Below, piece after piece: positions 9,587-22,721 of a DNA stretch of 64,000 nt. The notes under the pieces are model-generated. The model worked only from the letters and a program-made list of their open reading frames with translations, did no database searches and had not been told where the DNA came from. Both the position numbers and the translations under genes were made by a program. Position 1 is the stretch's first letter, and each line of letters opens with the position of its first letter. This DNA is from Nemania diffusa (Eukaryota; Ascomycota; Sordariomycetes; Xylariales; Xylariaceae), in NCBI GenBank assembly GCA_038501195.1, contig JBBPUQ010000013.1, positions 1 through 64,000 of the forward strand, read 5' to 3'.

Positions 9587-12223
9587 ATGAGTAGAATGAC
9601 TTTATTCTTTTTATTTGTATCTATAATAGCTTTAGTCTTCTTAACAGGTAATTTTCTTTTAGCCCTTAACATACCCAATCGAGAAAAAGGTTCTAATTTT
9701 GAATGTGGGTTTCATAGTTTTTTAGGTCAAAATAGAGAAGAATTTAATGTTTTATTCTTTACATATCTAATTCTTTATATTCTATTTGATGGAGAAGTTA
9801 TTCTAGTTTTACCTTATATGGCAAGTGCAAATGAAAATGGGCTTTATGGATTAATCATAGTATGTGTATTTATATTGATAATAGCTCTAGGATTCTGTTT
9901 TGAATTAGGAAAAAGTGCATTAAAAATAGATAGTAGGCAAGTTACTACCCCATTAAATGTAAAATCATCTAATGTCACAGAATTAATAAGTATTTTTTTA
10001 GTAGAGAATCTAAATGTACAATCGATATATCCTAAAGGAGTAGATGAAAAAGTAATAAATTTTCTTAAATCCGCTTCAATCCCCGAAGGGGGTGGTGCTG
10101 CAGCTTCGCAGCAGGAGCAGGAGCATAATCAAAAGAGTTTTTTTAACGGTTTTATCAGTAAAGTCTGCTTAGTTAATTTAGATTTAATATTTTCTTTTAC
10201 TGATATAAGTAAATTTTACTTTATTAATAAAGATTTTTTTGTTAAATTTTCCTCTATTATACTATATGTACTTGCTACATTATTAGGAATATCTTTATTT
10301 TTGGTTATGTTTAAGTTAAATGAAGGGGTTGATTTGTTTTTATATTTCAATTTATTTACAATTGTAGCTAGTTTAGTTATGGTTTATTTATCCTATAAAA
10401 ATATAGATCTTTTGATCAAATTATGCTTAAATAGTTTATATGTTATAACTAATATGTTATTGCTTAGTTTAATCCTAAGTATATTTATTTATATTATAAT
10501 TATTTTCTTACAGGTCCCTTTTAATATTAATACACTATCTTTTATGGATTGTTTTATTTTATCTAGGACAATATTGGGTATTCTGTTATCTTTAAAATTA
10601 ACAGTTCATACCTTAAAATTAATATATGCTAATAGAAAAAACCCCAAAAGTTTAATTAAAAATTTAATTTTATTGATCTTATCTTTATTGATAATAAGTT
10701 TTTTTTTCCAAATGTCTACATTTATAGTGAATGTTTTTAATGTTTTTATATTTAGTTTTGGTTTTTTACCCGATAAAGGGGACCAGGACCTGCCGGAATT
10801 AAATAGCTACGAAGAAAATTTAAATAATCCATCTGTGCGTGAACCAAGCATAGATAAGTCTTTAAGTGGTGAATTAAGTATTTCAGATAATTCTTTAAAT
10901 CATCATTTAAAGAAATCTTACCCTGTTATAATTAGGGGAAAGGGTACTTACTTATATACAGAAGACGGGAAGGAAATTTTTGATGCAGCTTCAGGAGCAG
11001 GAGCCGCTTGTATTGGTTATGGTAACGAGAAAGTAATCGAGGCTATGATGAAAAAATACTCGGAGGGTACTCATTATTTATCTACATCTTATTGAAAAGA
11101 TAAGGATGTTTCTAAATTGAATGATTTTCTTGTAAATAGTACAGGAAATCAATTGACAAAAGTCTATTTAACAGGGTCAGGTTCTGACGCAACAGAAGCA
11201 GCCTTAAAGTTAGCTCGTCAATATTTTTATGATCAAGACAAAGAAACTCAACGTCATATTGTTGTTACCCGTGAAAATAGTTATCACGGTAATACTATTG
11301 GTGCTTTAAGTGCGTCAAGTTTTGTTATCCGTCAACAACCCTTCTATCCTCTTCTTACGGATAATGTTGAACATATTAGTTCTTGTAATCCTTACCGTCA
11401 ACAAATAGATGGTGAATCCGACGCTGCCTTTGTTGCTAGAAAAGTCCAGGAATTTGAGGATAAAATTAATGAAATAGGTGCGGATAAAATTATGTGTTTT
11501 TTAATGGAACCTGTCAGTGGAGCTGCACTTGGGTGTGCTACACCTGTACCTGGTTATTTAAAAGCCATGAAGGAAGTTTGCCATAAACATGAAATTCTTC
11601 TTATATTTGATGAAGTTATGTGTGGTATGGGTAGAACTGGTACATTGCATGCCTGACAGGAAGAGGGTGTTGTACCTGATATACAAATAATAGGTAAAGG
11701 ACTTGGGGGTGGATATCACCCTATTTCGGCTATCTTAGCCTCTCCTAAGGTATGTGAGGCATTGAAAACTGAACAATTTATTCATGGGCTTACCTTCGAT
11801 GCCGTACCTGTAGGGGCAGTTGCTGCATGGAATGTTCACCAAATTATAGCAGAAGGTAATTTGATAAATAATGTATTGGAACTAGGTATTTATTTAGAGG
11901 ATAGCTTAAAGGCTGCGTTAGGGGACCATCCTAACGTAGGTGATATTAGAGGTAAAGGTTTGTTTATAGCTATAGAACTTGTCAAAGACAAAAATACTAA
12001 GGAGCCTTTCTATACAGATGTAAAGGTAACTCAAAGAATTGTAAACTTGGCATTGTCAGAGTTTAATATGACAATATATCAAGGAACGGGAGGAGCAGAT
12101 GGGGTAAATGGAGATCATATTATGATTCATCCTCCTTATAACATTACAGCTAAAGATGTGGATCATATAGTAGAAGTGGTCACAGCTGTAGTTAAAATAG
12201 TTTTAAAGGAGATTAACGAATAA
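9587..12223 (+). CDS. nad3: Nad3 fused to a membrane segment and a class III PLP-dependent aminotransferase (878 aa)
   Basis: One ORF in code 4. Residues 1-118 are Nad3, a complex I membrane subunit (FECGFHSFLGQNREEF, YLILYILFDGEVILVLP, ELGKSALKIDSRQ). Nad3 normally stops here, but this frame continues. Residues about 119-430 hold about five hydrophobic helices (for example NMLLLSLILSIFIYIIIIFL) and a linker DKGDQDLPELNSYEEN. Residues about 440-878 are a full-length class III aminotransferase: TGSGSDATEAALKLAR (phosphate site, from 529), NSYHGNT (Y566), LIFDEVMCGMGRTG (D675) and IIGKGLGGGYHP with the predicted Schiff-base Lys704. TGA encodes Trp at 11094 and 11654, so this part has been read in mitochondria for some time. 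The amino donor/acceptor is unknown. No start codon separates the modules, so cleavage or a bifunctional protein are both possible. Confidence 0.85.
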
Positions 12224-14223
<2,000 letters not shown>

Positions 14224-14265
14224 TTTGCTTTGATGATGGCATTCTTATTATTATATGTTGCATAA
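14224..14265 (+). CDS. atp9: ATP synthase subunit c, exon 2
   Basis: TTT GCT TTG ATG ATG ... GTT GCA TAA encodes FALMMAFLLLYVA and completes the second transmembrane helix of Atp9. Confidence 0.9.
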   Translation, partial: FALMMAFLLLYVA

Positions 14266-14483
14266 CTAATTGTTTAATCTTAGAAAATTTGTTTGAACAT
14301 AGCTTAGCTATAGATAGAATAAAATGCAGGTCGAGTTAATGCGTCAAAAGGTAGCTTACATGTTTATTAACTTGTCAGTAAGGGAAAGGGGAGGGGGGGG
14401 GGTAAAAAAAAAATAAAAGTCTGTGTTAAATAAGTTTTCATATGCTATTTTTAGGTTTTTGCTTTCTCATATGCTACTTTTTC

Positions 14484-14522
14484 CTTGCATGGATGATGGC
14501 ATTTTTATTATTAGTTGCTTAA
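14484..14522 (+). pseudogene. atp9: Second copy of atp9 last exon (degenerate)
   Basis: CTT GCA TGG ATG ATG GCA ... GCT TAA reads LAWMMAFLLLVA-stop, very close to FALMMAFLLLYVA at 14224. It lies 220 bp downstream of the intact exon. Likely the native terminal exon displaced when the HEG brought its own exon copy, or a later duplicate. Confidence 0.7.
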
Positions 14523-14864
14523 TCTCACAGAATTATACGGTTGCTTTAAATATGGTGCTAATTTCAAAGCCAGAGCGCTTAATTCTATATATATTTCATC
14601 TTACGGCGGAAAGCTCTTTATTCATGCGAAGCTGGGATAAATTTTTATATTCTTTAGCATTCGGTTTATGTAATAAAAGGTTGTTTAGCTCTGCTCTAAA
14701 TGTGGTATAGGTAATAATACTAATAATAGTTCACACGGTGTTGTTTCGCAACCATATGGTACTGTTTTCTCTCTTTCATCTATTAGTAAATTAGGTCTTA
14801 AAACTTATGAAAATCCTCAATAATCTCGTGAACTTATTCGTAAAGATAATTACGGAAAGTAGGA

Positions 14865-15516
14865 GTATATTGTTGATTTAATAATGTAAATGGAAAATTT
14901 TATATTGGTAGTGGTGACCCTTTATATCTCTGATTAAGTGATTACTACCTATATTGATACTATCTTGCTTGTGCTAATATATTGTTAGAGCTCTATCTAA
15001 ACATAGAATGGCTAATTTTTATTTGGTTATACTCAAATACACAACTTCAGATAATTTTATAAAATGTGAACAAAAATTAATAGATAAGTTAAACCCTGAA
15101 TATAACCTTAACAGGTTAGCTGGAAATTCTAGCGGTTATGTACATACACCTGAAAGTATAGAAAAATTGCGTACTCTTGCATTAGGTAGAAAACACAACG
15201 AGGAAGTTAAAAAACTTATGAGTGAGTCTCGTAAAGGAGTTAACTATAATTTTTATGCAAAAAAACACACCGCCGAGTCTATAGATCTTATTAGAGCTGC
15301 CGCATTGAAAAGAACAAAACTTAACAGGCCGGGTATTTAAGTAGAAATTACAGATCTTGAGACTAAACTCACTACTACTTACGAATTTATTCGTAAGGCA
15401 GCAAATGTTGTTAATTCAGACATAAAATCGCTATCTCGTAGGGAGAAATATCTATTAGATAAAGGTATCAATACACCTTATAGAGGTAGATATATTATAG
15501 TATTTAAAATATCTTA
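14865..15516 (+). pseudogene. Decayed second copy of the atp9-intron GIY-YIG HEG
   Basis: With several indels it reads GK.GVY..., YIGSGDPLY, then intact from 15008: MANFYLVILKYTTSDNFIKCEQKLIDKLNPEYNLNRLAGNSSGYVHTPESIEKLRTLALGRKHNEEVKKLM, a TAA at 15338-15340, and VEITDLETKLTTTYEFIRKAAN...GINTPYRGRYII to TAG 15514-15516. It parallels the HEG at 13393-14198 throughout. No atp9 exon follows it. Confidence 0.8.
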
Positions 15517-15916
15517 GTTTCATATAAAAATACGCCCTGTATCGAATACACAGGAGTAGTGTTTTCTTCGCTCTTTTTTTATTAGCTAACGTAGTGCAAT
15601 ATTGTATAAAGGAATAATATGAGGGCTTATAAAAAAAAAAAAGATATTTTTTTTATCCGCGCGCTAGCTAGCTTCGCAGCAGCGGGAATCATATATAACC
15701 TAGATTATTTATATTAATGGTGGTAGAGAATTCAAGCTTTTTTGGTTGTAAGTTCACATTATAATAGAGTAAAGAGCACCAGTGCCCAAACTCGATGTGA
15801 AAAGTACTCTAGTTTTAATAAATAAATAATCTTATCTATGGCTCTATTTTTCGATTTTAGTGTATGATATATACAAATGTTTTTTATGAATTTAGAGATT
15901 TTTATATTTACCTATT
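15517..15916 (+). other. Spacer upstream of cox2
   Basis: No gene is seen. It contains an A/T hairpin capped by GC-rich sequence (AAAAAAAAAAAAGATATTTTTTTTATCCGCGCGC region, 15630-15665) and the fragment CTAGCTAGCTTCGCAGCAGCG shared with other dispersed GC pieces. The cox2 promoter may be here. Confidence 0.45.
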
Positions 15917-16029
15917 ATGTTCTTATCTAGCTTTTTTTTTAATATAAATATGGATGTTCCTACTCCTTGAGGTATTTATTTTCAAGATAGCGCAACTCCT
16001 CAAATGGAGGGATGGTCGAGTTACATGAT
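15917..16029 (+). CDS. cox2: Cytochrome c oxidase subunit 2, exon 1 (with 1-nt deletion)
   Basis: Cox2 carries the CuA centre of complex IV. Start ATG 15917 gives [32 protein letters not shown] (TGA Trp). The expected next residues LVELHD are encoded as TGGTCGAGTTACATGAT (about 16013-16029), but one T is missing after GGA, so the frame is shifted. Either a sequencing error in GGATTGGTC or a broken gene. The exon then joins NIMYYLV at about 18216. Confidence 0.85.
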
Positions 16030-16461
16030 TTTCGTGTTTAAGAGTCAAACTCCGGGGACCCCCTAAAGCTCTAACTACCAAGGATATAAAGTAAATTTTA
16101 ATCTGGCTTAATTAATCACTAAGGTACGGTAATAAGGTTAGAGATAGAAGTTAGAACACTTCAAAATGGACTATCGCGGATCTAAATCAGTAATATAAGA
16201 TTTTATATTATTGTAAAAGAGCAACGAGTAGACGGCTCTTCAGTTTTTCACTGTAAGGTGTACTCTAGCCCCTTGAGAAATCAAGGGATTTCAATAAATA
16301 TATATACAGCATTTTTAATATGAAATCCAAGCTGGCTCTATTTAAACCTTTCCCGGTAACTTGCTTCTTAATAGAAGAACCGCCAAACGAAGTACAAAAT
16401 CTCCCTCAATAGTTTTATATAATAACCGATTAATGAGGACTTTTTACATCGTAGCTTTAAA

Positions 16462-16540
16462 AAAATAAAAAACTAAAATCTTTAATAATATAAAAAGATC
16501 CATAAATTATATTTAGATTTTATTTTTTTTTTTAGCCGCC
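16462..16540 (+). repeat. Direct repeat copy 1 flanking the cox2-i1 HEG
   Basis: CTTTAATAATATAAAAAGATCCATAAATTATATTTAGATTTTATTTTTT is repeated almost perfectly at 17797-17865, just after the HEG stop. The pair brackets the LAGLIDADG ORF, as expected if the ORF plus flank arrived or could leave by recombination. Confidence 0.75.
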
Positions 16541-16707
16541 GGGTGGGGTCAGAGTTTGCTAAAATTTATGCCGTAAAAACGCGGAGATGATATATAGTTT
16601 AATATAAGTCTCGATTTAATAATATAAAAATTAAAATACTTTCTAGGTAAGTATTCAGCTAAACCTGATTGAATATATTTTAGATTCGTAAGGTATACGG
16701 CGAAAAC

Positions 16708-17748
16708 GTGTATATCTTATATATATTATTGAATAAATATACGGAAAATTCCTTGGAGTTAAACCCTGCGTGCGAGAAGGATCCTAAATTTAGATTGAAT
16801 TCACACTCAGAGGAATTTAACTTAAAACGTGCTTCTTATGCTAATTTGGGTAAGTTACACCCTGCTTATGTAACAGGGCTTTGTGATGGTGAAGCTTGTT
16901 TTCATTTAGCTATGGGTGAAAACTCTAGATATAAAATAGGTTATTATGTTAATCCGTCTTTTTCTATAGCTTTGCATAAAAAGGATGAAGAATTATTATT
17001 ATTACTTCAACAGTTTTTTGGTGGTGTAGGTGTTGTAAAACCTAGTAGTCGGCCTAATATGGTAGAGTATAGAATTATGGCTATTAAAGATTTAGATGTT
17101 ATTATAAACCATTTAGACCTTTACCCTCTAATCTCAAAAAAAATAGGAGATTACTTACTATTCAAGGAAGCCTTGGAATTAATTAAAAATAAACAACATT
17201 TAACTATTGAAGGGTTTAATCTAATTCTGGCTATAAGGGCTTCTATTAATAAAGGGTTGCCTGCAAAACTAAAGGAAAAGTTTCCCTATATTAAAGGGAA
17301 AGAAATTCCCGCTGCGTTAGTCCCTGATAGTTTGAACCCTTACTGGGTAGCTGGTTTTGTGGATGCTGAGGGTTGTTTCTTTGTAAAGTCTCTTTACAAT
17401 AAGAACAATGAACTTAGATTCGTGCTAGGTTGTCAAATTACGCAGCACAGTAGGGATTCTTTACTTATGCACAAAATTTGTTCTTTCTTTAACTGCGGGA
17501 GAGTTGAGGTAAATAGAATGATTTATGATAATTATATTGTAACTAAGTTACTAGATATAAATAAAATTATCATCCCTTTCTTTACAAATTTTCCAATACA
17601 GGGTTCTAAACGTAAAGATTTTGAATGCTGAGTGGAAGTCGCTAAACTAATGACTTCGAAAGCTCATCATACTAAGGAGGGATGTGATAAGATATTAAAA
17701 ATAAAACTTCAAATGAATACCCTTAGGAAGGAAGACGATAATAATTAG
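16708..17748 (+). CDS. LAGLIDADG homing endonuclease, intact
   Basis: Double-motif enzyme of about 346 residues: YVTGLCDGEACFHL (about residue 52) and WVAGFVDAEGCFFV (about residue 212). It includes HKKDEELLLLLQQFFGGVGVV, DLYPLISKKIGDYLLFKEAL, ITQHSRDSLLMHKICSFFNCG and the C-terminal KLQMNTLRK. One TGA is used as Trp at 17629-17631; stop TAG 17746-17748. The frame is undamaged, so this is likely an active HEG. Start ATG 16708 is assumed. Confidence 0.88.
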
Positions 17749-17796
17749 AGCCAACTTGTAGCAATAGAAAGCCCTAGATTAATTAATTTGTGCTGC

Positions 17797-17865
17797 TTTA
17801 AAAAAATAAAGTCTTTAATAATATAAAAAGATCCATAAATTATATTTAGATTTTATTTTTTTTTT
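17797..17865 (+). repeat. Direct repeat copy 2 flanking the cox2-i1 HEG
   Basis: Partner of the repeat at 16462-16540. It is followed by short GC-rich debris (CTACGAAGGAGGAGGAGCAGCAGG). Confidence 0.75.
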
Positions 17866-18215
17866 AGCCTACGAAGGAGGAGGAGCAGCAGGGGTATATC
17901 TTTAGCAGAATAAGTTAGCTAAAGCTCCACCTAGAGTATACACCTATTTATACTTTTATAACATCTAGAGTATATAACATATTGATGACAAGTTTGTCAT
18001 TAAATAACCTTAATTTGAATGTAAAGAGTAGAGTAACTACCCTAATTAGTAGAGATATTTCTTGGTATATTAAATATAATAAGTTTAAAAGATAAATGTT
18101 CTCTCTGCTGTTCACCTCAAACTAAGTTTTAGTTGATGGGGTTATAAAGGGGCGCAAGCTTCCTGCAAGGTAGGCAGGGTTTATAAACTTATTATATTTT
18201 AATGAAAGAGCGGAC

Positions 18216-18305
18216 AACATTATGTATTATCTAGTTATAATATTATTTGCTGTTGCATGAATAATGTTATCTATAATTAGAAATTACGCTGAAACTCAAT
18301 CACCC
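18216..18305 (+). CDS. cox2: Cytochrome c oxidase subunit 2, exon 2
   Basis: NIMYYLVIILFAVAWIMLSIIRNYAETQSP is the first transmembrane helix and following loop of Cox2; Trp is TGA. Boundaries are estimated from the protein. Confidence 0.85.
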
Positions 18306-19731
18306 AAAAAATGATCGGGAAAATCTTTAATGATATGGGTGAATACATTGCCAAACTTCGGGGAACTCCTAAAACCTTTGGTACCAAACCGTATAAGAAA
18401 ATATACAGGTGGCTGAAGTAATTACTCGGGTATGGTAACAAGCCAAAGGATTTGTGAAAACAAAATGGACAATCGCGAATCTAAATCAGTTGTAGGATCT
18501 ATTCCCATCTGTAAAAGAACAACGAGCAGACGGTAGTGGGCAAGTAAGAACTCTTACTTGTTTAAGGTGTGCTCTAACTGGTTTCGAAAGAAAACCTAAA
18601 ATCAATATCCTGTCTAAGGAAATATATCTAAAGTATTATTCTAGTATTAGTATAGATAAATCAGATCGTATAGATTGTATATCTCCTGTGAATCCTTGAT
18701 TCTTCACTGGATTTGCAGACGGGGAAGCTTCTTTTATAATTTATATTCAAAAGACAGATAATACTAAAATAGGGTGAATTTCATGAGTATCTTTTGAGAT
18801 AAATATAGATAATAAAGATCTTTCTATATTGAAAGATATAAAATCTTATTTAGGTGTAGGTAATATTAGTGTAAAATCGAATGGAACTTGTGTTTATTAT
18901 GTAAGAGCATTAAATGATATAAGTATATTAATAAATCATTTTGATAAATATCCTTTGATTACTAAAAAACATGCAGACTACTTATTATTTAAGTCTGCGT
19001 TTGATATTTTAAAGAAAAAACAACATTTAACAGAAAAAGGGTTAAATGAAATAGTAGCAATAAGAGCTTCACTGAATAAAGGTTTACCTGGTAAATTAAA
19101 AGAAGCTTTTCTTAATATTACTCCATTAGAAAGGCCTAATAATTGAGATACTACTATTATAGATCCTAATTGATTATCTGGATTTACTACTGCTGAAGGA
19201 AATTTTTTGGTTAGAGTTTTAGACAAACCTAGAACTCAAGTACTATTACGTTTTAAACTAACTCAACATTCGCGGGATGAAGAATTAATTAGAAGTTTAG
19301 TAAACTACTTAGGTTGTGGTAAAATTTATATTGAGGAAAGATCAGTATCTTTTATTGTAACTAAATTTAGTGATATAACAGATAAAATTCTTCCTTTATT
19401 TGATAAATACCCTATACAAGGTATAAAACGTTTAAACTATGCAGATTTTGTTAAAGTGTGACAATTAATGAAAAATAATTTACATTTAACTACAAAAGGT
19501 GTAAAACTTATTCGTGACATAAAATCAGGTATGAATAAGGGTAGATTATTTACGTAATAGTGCTTAACTTACCTAAGCCAAAGATAACCTAAATCTTTAC
19601 GAAGCAGAAAAAAAAGAATAATATAAAATTTAGTCACTTACTCCTAACCCTTATCCTTCAAATTAAAATAAGGAATATAAGAATACATGTGAAGATAAAG
19701 ATATATTTCTAAGATAAAGTTGATTTTTGTG
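18306..19731 (+). mobile_element. Group I intron 2 of cox2
   Basis: The core at 18355-18580 (CTTCGGGGAACTCCTAAAACC; ATTACTCGGGTATGGTAA; AATCGCGAATCTAAATCAG; GAACAACGAGCAGACGG; AAGGTGTGCTCTAA) precedes the HEG. This core is the closest match to the nested group I intron in nad2 at 6850. Confidence 0.8.
18601..19557 (+). CDS. LAGLIDADG homing endonuclease, intact in code 4
   Basis: Open from 18496 through TAA 19555-19557 with TGA Trp codons; the true start is unclear (the frame opens inside the intron core). Motifs WFFTGFADGEASFII (about 18700) and WLSGFTTAEGNFLV (about 19173). Also DKYPLITKKHADYLLFKSAF, LTQHSRDEELIRSLVNYLGCGKIY and the terminal IKSGMNKGRLFT. Looks active. Confidence 0.82.
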
Positions 19732-19758
19732 ATATCACACAAGTATTTAAATCATGGT
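19732..19758 (+). CDS. cox2: Cytochrome c oxidase subunit 2, exon 3 (short)
   Basis: ATA TCA CAC AAG TAT TTA AAT CAT GGT encodes ISHKYLNHG, a conserved Cox2 stretch. The frame runs on into the GIY-YIG ORF of the next intron. Confidence 0.85.
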
Positions 19759-20643
19759 AGAATAGTGCCTGCTCAAAAGTGTTTTAAGTTTAACAAGAGA
19801 TCGAATATAAATTATATACGTTTTTGTAGTACAAAACCTTCTTTAGATCTTCCTAACGTAAACTTTTACGATGATGTTTTTTCTGCGCAAGCTAGGAAAT
19901 TAATTATAAAGGATAATAAAAATAAATCTGGAATTTATAAATGAACTAATAAATTGACAAATGATATATATGTTGGACAATCAATAAATTTATCGAAAAG
20001 ATTTATGAGATATTTTAATCTTAGTTATTTAAAAAATAGAGAAACTCTTGTAATAAGCAGAGCTTTAATTAAATACGGATATTTTAATTTTTCACTAGAA
20101 ATATTAGAATATTGCGATATAATTAACTTAACTGAAAGAGAGCAATATTATTTAGATAAATTAAATCCTAAGTATAATACTTTGAAAATAGCAGGTAGTT
20201 CCTCAGGTCATAAACATACTGAAGAGACTAAAACCAAAATTAGTCTAGCATTAAAAGGAATTTATGTTCAAAAAAAATCTCCTTTATATGGTCGTACTCT
20301 TTCTGAAGAAACTAAAGCACTTATGTCTTTAAAAAAAGCGAAGGAAAATAATCCATTATTTGGTAAAAATCATACTGAAGAAACTAAAGATTTAATGAGA
20401 CAAAAAGCTTTAGGTAGAAACCATTCTGAAGAAACTTTATTGAAGATGAGTGCTAGCAGAGGTTATCTTGTGGACATACTTGAAAAATGTGATTCAGAAG
20501 GATTTAAATTAATAGGTAGTTTTGTTTCTATAAGAAGAGCTGCGAAATTTTTAGGGATTAGTAGTAATACTATAAGAATTTACATAAATTCCGGTGAAAT
20601 ATTTAAAAATAGATATAAATTTACCGGAGGATCTCCGAAATAA
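19759..20643 (+). CDS. GIY-YIG homing endonuclease, fused to cox2 exon 3, intact
   Basis: The frame continues from exon 3 to TAA 20641-20643, one TGA Trp. GIY-YIG domain: SGIYKWTNKLTNDIYVGQSINLSKRF (near 19930) with the catalytic-type Arg, and REQYYLDKLNPKYN. Then NUMOD3-type repeats (HKHTEETKTKI, GRTLSEETKALM, GKNHTEETKDLM, GRNHSEETLLKM) and a NUMOD1-like DNA-binding tail (SIRRAAKFLGISSNTIRIYINSGEIFKNRYKF). About 295 residues beyond the exon. Looks active. Confidence 0.88.
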
Positions 20644-20916
20644 ACTTAAAAAAACTAAGAATAAAATTCCACTGTATACTGGAAACTCCTAAAGCCTTTA
20701 GGTACTATAAATTTAAATTTTATCAGTAATAACCCTAAAGGATGTACAATGGACTATCAGTAGGAAACCTCCAGATATTAGTATAATCCGACGGTACTCA
20801 TTAGTATACGAGTATGGATTCATACGAAGGTAGGGATCCTCAGAGACTAAATGTGGAAACTTTATATATAAGGTAAGATATAGTCCGGTTAAGTATGAAA
20901 GTACTTATGTTTATCG
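19759..20916 (+). mobile_element. Group I intron 3 of cox2
   Basis: Here the ORF comes first and the core follows at 20680-20910 (GGAAACTCCTAAAGCC; ATCAGTAATAACCC; CAATGGACTATCAGTAGGAAACC; GATCCTCAGAGACTAAA; AAGATATAGTCC). This is unlike the cox2 introns 1, 2 and 5-7, where the core is 5' of the ORF. Confidence 0.8.
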
Positions 20917-21009
20917 ACTATTATAGAATTAATATGAACTATAACCCCTGCAGTAATTTTAATATTAATTGCATTTCCTTCCTTTAAGCTATTATATTTA
21001 ATGGATGAA
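20917..21009 (+). CDS. cox2: Cytochrome c oxidase subunit 2, exon 4
   Basis: TIIELIWTITPAVILILIAFPSFKLLYLMDE is the second transmembrane helix of Cox2 (Trp is TGA). Ends at GAA 21009 in phase 0. Confidence 0.9.
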
Positions 21010-21408
21010 AGATTTAGTCCACCTTACAATTATAACTTGTAAGTTAAATAAAGAGGATGAATTTCAAGAATAACTGATATAATTTTCAGTCAACTTGAAG
21101 CGTAGCTTGTAAAAATAGATAATTGTCATTAAATGATGTTAAACAAGAACGTTCAACGACTAGAAAATAAATCTTATCTCACGCTTATTTATTTTCCTAT
21201 TAGTTATAATGTATTTACTTAAAAATTAAGATGTAAAATTCTCATTTTTAATTTATGTATATTTAATAGAGTATCCTCCGTGAATTAATAAAAATAAAGT
21301 AATTTTATTTCAAATTTTACGATGACATAGTCTGAACCTTATTGAGAAATATGGAAATTAAAGTATAACCTTTAATTAACAATACTGATAGTTAATAAGA
21401 GCTTTACC

Positions 21409-22721
21409 ATGTTAGTGAAATTTATAAATTTCCTGAACGTTAAACCTAAATTAAATTTTAAACTTGCTCTTTTTTACAAATTTAAAAGATATATTTGCTA
21501 TAATAAATATAGTCTTATATCACCTAACTACGGCTCCGCCATACATGTGCCTTTAAAACAGACCCTAGGTCTAGTCGCCGGGCTTATGCTTATGTTTATC
21601 CTAATCCAGAGGATATGGATTCGAAAAATTTGTATTTTTTTTATTAGTCCACAGGCTAAGGCTTTTGATGCTTTTGTATTTAATAAAAGTTTTACAAGAA
21701 GTTATAGCATTTTATCTTCAACAGCTGGATCAAAAGTATCCTGTTCAATTGATTCTTTAAAGGGAGAAATGAAAAATTTCTATGCGTGATTTAGCGGTTT
21801 TACTGATGGAGAGGGATCTTTTTATATTGCTACAAGTAAAAACTGTTCTTTTAGATTTCAAATTAATTTACATAAGGACGACTTAAATGTATTATATTAT
21901 ATCCAGAAATCTTTAGGATTTGGAGAGGTTAGATTCTACAATAATTACGGATCTTTTACTGTTACTAGGTTAAAAGATATAGCTAAACTTATTAATATTT
22001 TTGAAAAAACCCTCTTCAAGGTTCAAAATGGCTTAATTACAGAGATTTTGTGTTGGCTTTTGAGCTCTATACTAATTCAAATCCTAGTACTGATGTATTA
22101 AATGAAATCGCTAAATTAAAAAACAATATGAATCGTTTAAGATTAGATTATACAATACCAAAGGATAAAGTTATTAATATAACACCTTACTGGTTATTAG
22201 GTTTTATAGAAGGAGAAGGATGCTTTAGTATTAATAAACATAATAATTATAGATTAGATTTTAGTCTAACTCAGTCTTCTACTAATTTTGAGTTAATGAA
22301 AAGTATTAAAGTATACCTAGAGAATCTCCCTAGTACAGAAGGTGATTATACAAATGCAATAGGTATTTCTGAAGTTAGATCTAATAACCCTAATCACGAA
22401 TCAGTTACAAGAATTGAAACTGCACGAATCCTATTTATCTCTGATGTTTTTATACCATTTTTAGAAAGTCTTACTTGACAAAGTAAAAAATATTTAGATT
22501 TTCAAGATTGAAAAAACATTTTAAAATTAAAAGAACAGGGTATGCATTTAGATGAGAAAGGTATAAAATTAATAGATGTTATAATAAGTCAAACTAATAA
22601 TAACAGATTATCAACATCTTTAAATCATGTAGTTGTAGATAGAGAACAGTTATTAGCAAAAGTTAAAGAATTACTTAATGGACCTTCAAATTTCGAGATA
22701 AGATCTCCCTCTCCTCTCTAG
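21409..22721 (+). pseudogene. LAGLIDADG homing endonuclease with one homopolymer frameshift
   Basis: Leader MLVKFINFLNVKPKLNFKLA, then WFSGFTDGEGSFYI (about 21790), NLHKDDLNVLYYIQKSLGFGEV. At about 22010, in GAAAAAACCC, one A is missing; the frame resumes PLQGSKWLNYRDFVLAFEL and continues WLLGFIEGEGCFSI (about 22194) to TAG 22719-22721. Both motifs keep acidic residues, so it would be intact with one more A. Confidence 0.78.

Larger units (their letters stand above)
16030..18215 (+). mobile_element. Group I intron 1 of cox2
   Basis: The core is at 16045-16290 (CTCCGGGGACCCCCTAAAGC; CACTAAGGTACGGTAA; ATCGCGGATCTAAATCAG; GAGCAACGAGTAGACGG; AAGGTGTACTCTAG). A LAGLIDADG ORF follows at 16708. It also contains the two copies of a ~53-bp AT-rich direct repeat that bracket the HEG. 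Confidence 0.8.

Noticed and set aside
14423..14710. ORF at 14423-14710 as a gene
   Set aside because: It overlaps a degenerate atp9 exon in another frame and has no recognised features.
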